Shown here one piece after another: positions 1 to 5,250 of a DNA stretch of 6,585 bases. The translations under genes and the position numbers were made by a program. Origin of the DNA: CAKUIA01 sp034180465 (lineage in GTDB: Bacteria; Verrucomicrobiota; Verrucomicrobiia; Opitutales; Intestinicryptomonadaceae); NCBI GenBank assembly GCA_034180465.1, contig JAXFOH010000090.1, positions 1-6,585 on the forward strand. Reading direction: 5' to 3'. The notes under the pieces were generated by a model. It searched no databases and was not told the DNA's origin. It saw only the letters and a program-made list of their open reading frames with translations. Position 1 is the stretch's first letter, and each line of letters starts with the position of its first letter.

Positions 1-657
1 TGGCTAAACTGTGCATTTGCTACCCCAAGCCAATACAACAAGGGGCGCGCAATGTTGCATGCCTTTTTTGAATTTGCTCTAAGGCGCGAGTGGTGCGACA
101 AAAACCCCATAAAACAAATTTTAAGAAAAAAGGTAATAGAAAAGGAAATTTTACCCCTTAAGCTATCCGAAATTAGAAGAATTATAGCCAATGCAAAAAA
201 AGAAAATAACGGAATATATTTGCCTGCCGTTGCCTTGTTAGTCTTTGCAGGCATTCGCCCGCGCGAAGTTAGGAAGCTAACTTGGCAAGACATTGATTTG
301 CAAGAAAACACAATAACAATACGTTCGCAATGTTCCAAAACTGGCGGGGTGCGCCAAGTAGAAATTATGCCGCAACTAAAGCGCATTTTGTTAAGCTATA
401 CTGCCCAAACGCAACAAAAAATTTGCCCTGCTAACTGGCAACGACGTTGGCGCAAAATCCGCAACCATTCGGGCTTTAGCGGCCGCTGGGTGCAAGACGT
501 TCTGCGCCACACTTACGCCAGCTTTTTTGCCAAGCGTTTTAAAGACCTGCCAAGGCTACAGCTAAACATGGGGCATAGCAACCAAATGCTTTTATGCCAC
601 CGCTATATAAATATGCGCAACATTTCGCGCTTTGAAGCCGAAAAGTTTTTTAACTAG
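1..657 (+). CDS. Tyrosine-type recombinase/integrase, 5'-truncated by the window edge
   Basis: The reading frame is open from base 1 to a TAG stop at 655-657, giving 218 visible residues; the true start lies upstream. Fragment residues 1-36 look like the end of the SAM-like core-binding domain (YNKGRAMLHAFFEFALRR, then DKNP). The rest is the catalytic domain of the lambda-integrase family, which cuts and rejoins DNA through a covalent 3'-phosphotyrosine. Visible catalytic positions are Arg86 (AGIRPREV), the beta-hairpin Lys113 (SKTGG), Arg169 in DVLRHTYAS, His192 in MGHSN and the nucleophile Tyr202 in HRYIN. The usual first His of HxxR is Asp166; I believe DVLRH is normal in a verrucomicrobial subfamily, so activity is not excluded. 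The stretch around bases 110-220 is AT-rich with many TTA, CTA and AGA codons, compatible with mobile origin. No partner genes, cargo boundary or tRNA target are visible. It could serve a genomic island, prophage or integron-like element. Family call is firm; specific role unknown. Confidence 0.9.
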   Translation, partial: WLNCAFATPSQYNKGRAMLHAFFEFALRREWCDKNPIKQILRKKVIEKEILPLKLSEIRRIIANAKKENNGIYLPAVALLVFAGIRPREVRKLTWQDIDLQENTITIRSQCSKTGGVRQVEIMPQLKRILLSYTAQTQQKICPANWQRRWRKIRNHSGFSGRWVQDVLRHTYASFFAKRFKDLPRLQLNMGHSNQMLLCHRYINMRNISRFEAEKFFN

Positions 658-675
658 GCAAATTTTGCTTGCCTA
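655..675. repeat. Perfect 7-bp inverted repeat on the integrase stop codon
   Basis: TAGGCAA (655-661) and TTGCCTA (669-675) are exact inverted repeats around the 7-nt centre ATTTTGC (662-668). The left arm begins with the integrase TAG stop. T6 (646-651) lies before it and A5 (675-679) after it, so neither strand has the T-run after the hairpin that an intrinsic terminator needs. The arms-plus-7-nt-centre layout resembles a tyrosine recombinase core site, but a chance hairpin is also possible. The repeat itself is certain; its function is inference. Confidence 0.4.
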
Positions 676-731
676 AAAACCGGCGGCTTGCAAATATGCC
701 AACGAATACATTAACATTAATATAGCAAAGA

Positions 732-2174
732 ATGGGAAAGATAGGAATTTTTATTAGTGCGATTTTGTTCGTATTTTTGGCAAATTTTGCCGTGGCAGAC
801 AATGTAAAAGTTTCGGACTTTGGCGCAAAGGCCGATGGTAACTTTGTGAACACAAATCAGATACAAGAAGCCATAGACAAATGCAGCGCAACGGGCGGAG
901 GCGAAGTGTTGTTCGACAAGCTTGGCACATATCGTACGCAAAGCATATTTTTAAAAGACAATGTAATGCTTAATTTGCCGCGCGGTGTAGTCTTAAAGGG
1001 CCACAAAAGCAAGGAATACAATGTAGCTCTTATTAGGGGCGAAAACGCGAGCAACATAGGCATAACGGGGCTTGGCACAATAGACGGTTCGGGTGGCGAA
1101 TTTGAAATTGGCGACGAAGCCCCAAATCGCCCGCGCCTTATTTTACTAAAAAAGTGCAAAAACGTTTTGGTCGAAAATGTGCGCCTTATACGCCCTGCCT
1201 ACTGGACATTCTATCTTTTGCAGTGCGATGGTGTTAAGATAAGCAAGCTAAATATCTATGCCCACGCAAACTATAACAACGACGGCATAGACATAGAGTC
1301 TAAAAACGTGGTGATTTCCGACTGCGTAATAGATACTTTCGACGACGCTATAGTGCTTAAAACCCTTAACGCCGGCTCGACCGTAGAAAACGTTACAATA
1401 ACAAACTGCCTAATTTCGTCGTGCGCAAGCTCGGTAAAAACGGGCACCGAAACATTGGGCAATTTTAAAAATATAACAATAAGCAACTGCATAATTAAAA
1501 AATGCGCCGAAAGGTCTATAGTGTACGAATCGCGCAAGCATTGGCCCAAAACTTTCGGCGTGTCGGAGGGCATAAACGGCGGTTGCGGCATAAACATTTC
1601 TTCGGTAGATGGTGCTGTTATAGAAAATGTAACAATTTCGAACTTGGTTGTTATGGATATGCACGTTCCGCTTTGCATAAGGGTGGGGCACCGCAACCGA
1701 GGTGTTAAGGGCGATCCCAAAAGCGCAATACGCAATGTAAAAATTTCGGGCATAATCGCAAAGGCCGAAAGCTGGATTAGCAATTCAATTACCGCCACTC
1801 CGGGGCATATTTTAGAAAACATTTACATAAGCGATTTTATGCTAGAGGCAAAGGGCGGTGCGCCGCTGGAAAAACTGCAAAATGAGCAAACCCGCCCTGT
1901 AAAAGACCCCGAAAAGGGTTTTCCCGGGCCGAGGGTGTTCGGCTGTATTTTGCCTTCAAGCGCGTTTTATGTAAGGAATGCAAACAACGTTACGTTTAAC
2001 AACGTTTGCATTGGCTACTGGAACGGCGGCGACATTCGCAGCCCCTTTGTTGCCGACAACGTGTCGAACCTGCGCATAATGAACAGCACCTACAAAAACG
2101 CGGGTTTTAAAGAATTTATTACTCTTAAAGATTGCAAAGATTCCGTATTTTTCAACAATAGTTTGTTGAAATAA
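732..2174 (+). CDS. Exported GH28-type (polygalacturonase-like) right-handed beta-helix protein
   Basis: 480 residues. Residues 1-22 form a signal peptide (short charged start, hydrophobic core, AVA before the likely cut at Asp23), which also fixes the start at 732; no good Shine-Dalgarno precedes it. Residues 26-60 match the N-terminal pectate-lyase/GH28 entry (VSDFGAKADG, then an AIDKC-type segment and TGGGEVLF). Parallel beta-helix coils follow, with repeated xxITNC/ISNC turns stacking Cys198, Cys226 and Cys253. The acid residues of GH28 are kept: Asp184 in NNDGIDI and Asp204-Asp205 in FDDAIVLK. The canonical GHG histidine and the RIK Arg/Lys are not seen; SSVKTGTE (233-240) stands there instead. 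The later blocks GINISSVDGAVIENVTISN, IRVGHRNRG and TPGHILENIYISD resemble a GH28-like subfamily frequent in Planctomycetota, Verrucomicrobiota and Bacteroidota. It likely hydrolyses a galacturonide or related glycan outside the cytoplasm; the substrate is unknown. It pairs with the porin gene 3 nt downstream. Confidence 0.87.
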   Translation: MGKIGIFISAILFVFLANFAVADNVKVSDFGAKADGNFVNTNQIQEAIDKCSATGGGEVLFDKLGTYRTQSIFLKDNVMLNLPRGVVLKGHKSKEYNVALIRGENASNIGITGLGTIDGSGGEFEIGDEAPNRPRLILLKKCKNVLVENVRLIRPAYWTFYLLQCDGVKISKLNIYAHANYNNDGIDIESKNVVISDCVIDTFDDAIVLKTLNAGSTVENVTITNCLISSCASSVKTGTETLGNFKNITISNCIIKKCAERSIVYESRKHWPKTFGVSEGINGGCGINISSVDGAVIENVTISNLVVMDMHVPLCIRVGHRNRGVKGDPKSAIRNVKISGIIAKAESWISNSITATPGHILENIYISDFMLEAKGGAPLEKLQNEQTRPVKDPEKGFPGPRVFGCILPSSAFYVRNANNVTFNNVCIGYWNGGDIRSPFVADNVSNLRIMNSTYKNAGFKEFITLKDCKDSVFFNNSLLK

Positions 2175-2177
2175 TTT

Positions 2178-3494
2178 ATGCGGATGCGCGGTTGGCTTGC
2201 GGTAGGTTTTTTTATGTGTTGCTCTTTGGGGTTTGCAAAGGGAGCCATTAACGCACGCTTTTTAGACGCCCTGTCGGAAACGGGCGTAATTTCGAAGATG
2301 GACGCCGATGCGGTAAAAAAGGAAAGCTCGTCTATAGAGCTTTTGCTGCCGCAGGCCGAGCCGCAGCTTAGAACCTTTCTTATTCTGCAAAACCGCTATA
2401 CCTACGCGCAGCATACCTATTGCAACGCCGCAAATTCAAGCCAGTCGCGCTTCGATATACGAAGGCTGATTCCCGTTTTTATTGCAAACCCAACCGAAAA
2501 TACAAGCGTGTTTGTCGCCGTATATTTGCCAAGCGACATGCCAATTAACAGCGCATTTGCAACTTTTAATTTTGAAAGCGAATATGTTTGCGGAACTTTT
2601 AAGGCAGGCTTTTTGGGCCCCAACTTTTCTATGGAAGAGCCCGACAGCTGCACCAACCTATATACGCCGGACAGAAATATTTTGTGCCTTTATTTCGGCG
2701 GCGGCGACGGCGGTATAGACGGGTACCGCAAAACAGCCTACGGAACTTCGCTTGGCTTTTCGGGCAGCCACCCCGGCATATATTTCGACGGCTATTTGCC
2801 GACACACAAAGAATATGTGTATCAACTTGGCTTTTCGAATTCTAAAAACGATGCATTAACTATTAGGCGCGACAACGGCGTTATTGTCTGGCTAATGCTA
2901 GGCTACGAAAAGAAGTTTGAAGATTTCTCGGTAAAATTTGGCAGCAATTTTGGCTATTCCACAAAAAGCGTTTCGGCAATAGCGGGCGGGGCATCTTTGC
3001 CAAGCGAAATTGTAGATTGCGGCGACCTTTACGGCATAGACCCCTATTTTAGGCTTGCAACCGAAAAGTTTACCTTGCAGCTAGAATATATGATGGCGAA
3101 AGTTCAATATGGCAAAACAAAGTCGGACTTAATCCCCACATATACAACCTCTTCAGGATATGCCGACCCACACGGTTTTAGCGCAATGGTTGCCTACAAG
3201 TTATTCGATTTAGGCAAGCTTGGTAAACTTGAGCCTATTTTTAGATATACCTATCTAAATACCGACGGCAAGGGCGTTAGGGAATGCGATGTTGCCTACA
3301 AATCGCCAAATGCCGGAGGCTTGTTCAACAAAGCCCACGCGTATTATGCGGGCATAAATTGGTACATACGCGGCAGATACCTAAAATATGCAATGGGCAT
3401 AGAGCATTTGGATTTTCAAGATTCGCCCATGGGGTTAGACAAAGGTTCGGCGTCGTCCGACATAGTTATAGGTCAGCTGCAGGTAATGTTTTAG
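2178..3494 (+). CDS. Outer-membrane porin, OprO/OprP (phosphate-selective porin) superfamily
   Basis: 438 residues. Residues 1-20 are a signal peptide (MRMRGW, hydrophobic core, LGFA before the probable cut). A short segment with LDALSETGVISKMDADAV resembles the small helical N-terminus found in many OprP-like porins of Verrucomicrobiota. From about residue 64 onward, alternating polar/aromatic beta strands run to the end, and the protein finishes in VMF, the terminal Phe expected for recognition by the Bam assembly machinery. Family-like stretches are FKAGFLGPNFSMEE (141-154), corresponding to the GxxKxxFGxEE block, DRNILCLYF (165-173), corresponding to ERSxxTRYF, HPGIYFDGYLP (198-208), and YAGINWYIRG (390-399) near the C-terminus. 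Despite the Pfam-style name, members of this superfamily are not all phosphate-selective; sugars or oligosaccharides are plausible here because the gene lies 3 nt behind a GH28-type gene. No Shine-Dalgarno is visible, so translation may be coupled to the upstream gene. ATG at 2184 is an alternative start giving a protein two residues shorter. Confidence 0.83.
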   Translation: MRMRGWLAVGFFMCCSLGFAKGAINARFLDALSETGVISKMDADAVKKESSSIELLLPQAEPQLRTFLILQNRYTYAQHTYCNAANSSQSRFDIRRLIPVFIANPTENTSVFVAVYLPSDMPINSAFATFNFESEYVCGTFKAGFLGPNFSMEEPDSCTNLYTPDRNILCLYFGGGDGGIDGYRKTAYGTSLGFSGSHPGIYFDGYLPTHKEYVYQLGFSNSKNDALTIRRDNGVIVWLMLGYEKKFEDFSVKFGSNFGYSTKSVSAIAGGASLPSEIVDCGDLYGIDPYFRLATEKFTLQLEYMMAKVQYGKTKSDLIPTYTTSSGYADPHGFSAMVAYKLFDLGKLGKLEPIFRYTYLNTDGKGVRECDVAYKSPNAGGLFNKAHAYYAGINWYIRGRYLKYAMGIEHLDFQDSPMGLDKGSASSDIVIGQLQVMF

Positions 3495-3524
3495 CCGAAA
3501 ACTTTTTGCGCATCTTTCGAGCAC

Positions 3525-3556
3525 AAAAAAACTTCGGGGGTTTCCCGAAGTTTTTT
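3525..3556. terminator. Bidirectional rho-independent terminator between converging operons
   Basis: The core stem CTTCGGG (3532-3538) / CCCGAAG (3544-3550) encloses the 5-nt loop GGTTT. A7 (3525-3531) precedes it and T6 (3551-3556) follows it, so either strand yields a GC-rich hairpin followed by a U-run; A-T pairing can extend the stem to 13 bp. It lies 30 bp after the porin stop and 27 bp after the lysS stop on the other strand. It therefore fits as a shared terminator for both transcripts. Confidence 0.9.
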
Positions 3557-3583
3557 GCGTTTTTAGCCTTATGGATTTTTAAG

Positions 3584-5140
3584 CTATTGTTCTTTTGAAT
3601 AGTTTTGGAAAGACTTTAAAAGAATGCCTTCTTTGGAATCTTCGGCGTCTTTTGTCATATTCTTTAAGCTTGGGAACAATACGGTGTCGCGTATATTTTC
3701 GGCACTGGTTAGCAGCATAACAAGTCTGTCTATACCAACGCCCATACCGCCCGCAGGGGGCATACCGTGTTCCATCGCAACCAAAAAGTCTTCGTCTAGC
3801 TTTTGCACTTCTTCGCCTATTTGCGCTTCGAGCATCTGACGCTGAATGATAGAGTCGTTCTGTTCGGAGTAGGCGGGGGCAATTTCCTGCCCATTTATGC
3901 AAAGTTCAAAAACGTCTAACACACCCGTGTCTTTCTGGTTAATTTTGGCAAGAGGGCAAAGTTCTTTTTGAATGTGCATAACAAATGTGGGCTGAACCAA
4001 GAAAGGCTCTATTTGCTTGCTGTAAACTGCGTTGGTAACTTCGTAGTCTTCAGCGCGGTCGCGGTTTTTAATTTCTATTTTTTGCGCGTCGCAATAGGCA
4101 AGCTTTTCTTCCCTTGTTCTAGAGAACCAGTTCGGGTCTTTTGTTGTTTCAATAATAAGGTCTTTATAGTCTGCCTGACGCCATTCGCCGCCAAGCTCTA
4201 TAATTTGCCCGTCGGGGCGTTTTATAGAAGTTGTACCCAAAATGTTTTTGCAGATGCGCTGAATCATAGACTTGAAAAGCTCCATCATGCCCTCGTGGTT
4301 CGAGTAGGCCTGATAAACTTCAAGCATTGTAAATTCGGGGTTGTGCTTGCGGTCCACCCCCTCGTTTCGGAACACCCTGCTAAGCTCAAACACCCTTTCA
4401 AAGCCGCCTACAAGCATTCTTTTTAGATAAAGCTCGGGTGCAATTCTAAGGAAGAACAAAGAGTCTAGCGCGTTCATATAGGTTACAAAGGGCTTTGCCG
4501 CAGCTCCGCCTGCAACCGAGTGCAAAATGGGGGTTTCAACTTCGCAGAAATCCCTTTCCCACAAGAACTGCCTTATTTCCTTAATTATTTTCGAGCGCAG
4601 CATAAACCTTAGTTTCGATTCCTGGTTCGTTATAAGGTCTAGGTAGCGCTGGCGGTAAATTTGGTCGTCGTCGGTAAGGCCGTGCCATTTTTCGGGCAGC
4701 GGGCGCAATGCCTTGCTGAGCATTTTATAGTCGTGCACCCTAACGGTAATTTCGCCCGTTTTGGTTTTAAACAATTCGCCCCTTACGCCTATAATGTCGC
4801 CAACGTCTATGTCTTTTTTAAACTGTTCGTTATACTTGCCCTCGGGCAGGTTGTCGCGCGAAAAATAAAGCTGTATTATGCCTTTGCGGTCTTGAATTTT
4901 AATAAAGCTTGCTTTCCCCATAAGCCTGAAAAGCATAATGCGCCCAGCCAGCGAAACCTCGGGGCCGCTTTGTGTTTCTTCGTTAAACAATGCCAACGCC
5001 TGTTCCGAAGTGTGCGTTTGGGGCCATTCGTTCCTAAACGGGTCTTCGCCGCGCGCGCGCATTGCGTCCAGCTTTGCCTTGCGTACGGCAAAAAGGTCGT
5101 GGCTGTTTTCTTGAATTATTTTGTTGTGGTCTTCGTTCAT
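3584..5140 (-). CDS. lysS: Lysyl-tRNA synthetase, class II
   Basis: 518 residues, complete, ATG start and TAG stop. The enzyme charges tRNA-Lys with lysine in the cytoplasm using ATP. The N-terminal half holds an OB-fold anticodon-binding domain at about residues 62-140 (VSLAGRIMLFRLMGKASFI, DIIGVRGELFKTKTGE). The class II catalytic core follows: the linker TDDDQIYRQRYLDLI (156-170), motif 1 (WERDFCEVETPIL, 194-206), motif 2 (FELSRVFRNEG with Arg258 and Glu260, then HNPEFTMLE) and motif 3 (GMGVGIDRLVMLL, 465-477). The NGQEIAPAYSE block (416-426) is typical of LysRS. The protein continues about 27 residues past LFP (488-490), where E. coli LysRS ends within about ten residues; this gives a short, charged C-terminal tail. 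No Shine-Dalgarno is seen before the start. It lies 110 bp downstream of mutL on the same strand, so it may be co-transcribed or have its own promoter. No T-box or other riboswitch fits in the short leader. Confidence 0.97.
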   Translation of the reverse strand: MNEDHNKIIQENSHDLFAVRKAKLDAMRARGEDPFRNEWPQTHTSEQALALFNEETQSGPEVSLAGRIMLFRLMGKASFIKIQDRKGIIQLYFSRDNLPEGKYNEQFKKDIDVGDIIGVRGELFKTKTGEITVRVHDYKMLSKALRPLPEKWHGLTDDDQIYRQRYLDLITNQESKLRFMLRSKIIKEIRQFLWERDFCEVETPILHSVAGGAAAKPFVTYMNALDSLFFLRIAPELYLKRMLVGGFERVFELSRVFRNEGVDRKHNPEFTMLEVYQAYSNHEGMMELFKSMIQRICKNILGTTSIKRPDGQIIELGGEWRQADYKDLIIETTKDPNWFSRTREEKLAYCDAQKIEIKNRDRAEDYEVTNAVYSKQIEPFLVQPTFVMHIQKELCPLAKINQKDTGVLDVFELCINGQEIAPAYSEQNDSIIQRQMLEAQIGEEVQKLDEDFLVAMEHGMPPAGGMGVGIDRLVMLLTSAENIRDTVLFPSLKNMTKDAEDSKEGILLKSFQNYSKEQ

Positions 5141-5162
5141 TATTAAATAAAAATTTACGCCA

Positions 5163-5190
5163 TTATTAAACGTATTCCCGGTTAAGGCAA
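5163..5190 (-). promoter_or_regulatory. Weak candidate sigma-70-like promoter for lysS
   Basis: Read on the - strand, TTGCCT (5190-5185) is followed after 16 nt by TAATAA (5168-5163), about 22 nt before the lysS start. Matches to the consensus boxes are only partial and the region is AT-rich, so chance is a real possibility. A promoter somewhere in the 110-bp mutL-lysS gap is reasonable, but this exact placement is a guess. Confidence 0.2.
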
Positions 5191-5200
5191 ATATTTTTTT

Positions 5201-5228
5201 AGCCGTAAAAACGCGTGGGCGTGCGGCT
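5201..5228 (-). terminator. Possible weak hairpin terminator after mutL
   Basis: On the - strand, 23 nt after the mutL stop, ACGC-CCAC-GCGT (5222-5211) forms a 4-bp stem whose 3' end merges into a T-run (5211-5207). An outer pairing AGCCG/CGGCT (5228-5224 with 5205-5201) competes with or encloses it. The stem is too short to be convincing; it may attenuate transcription between mutL and lysS or do nothing. Confidence 0.2.
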
Positions 5229-5250
5229 TAAAAAGGCGTCGCTCTTTTGG

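Noticed and set aside
646..679. Hairpin at the integrase stop as an intrinsic terminator.
   Set aside because: The T-run lies before and the A-run after the hairpin on the + strand, and the - strand likewise lacks a trailing T-run.
688..723. Sigma-70-like promoter before the GH28-type gene (TTGCAA with TAATAT).
   Set aside because: The boxes are about 24 nt apart and the -10-like box sits only 8 nt from the start codon.
1271..1822. A 183-codon - strand frame inside the GH28-type gene.
   Set aside because: Fully covered by a well-supported beta-helix protein on the + strand.
1980..2009. Direct and inverted repeat of AACAACGTT with GCAAAC/GTTTGC ends.
   Set aside because: It encodes the repeated NANNVTFNNV turn of a beta-helix coil, so protein repetition explains it.
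2211..2223. Lipobox reading of the CysCys in the porin signal peptide.
   Set aside because: FFMC does not fit the lipobox consensus, and a beta-barrel ending in Phe fits an ordinary signal peptide.
3968..5146. Open + strand frames of 152 and 161 codons (3968-4426 and 4661-5146) opposite lysS.
   Set aside because: They lie wholly antisense to a clear LysRS gene and have no recognisable motifs; they are shadows of its codon bias.
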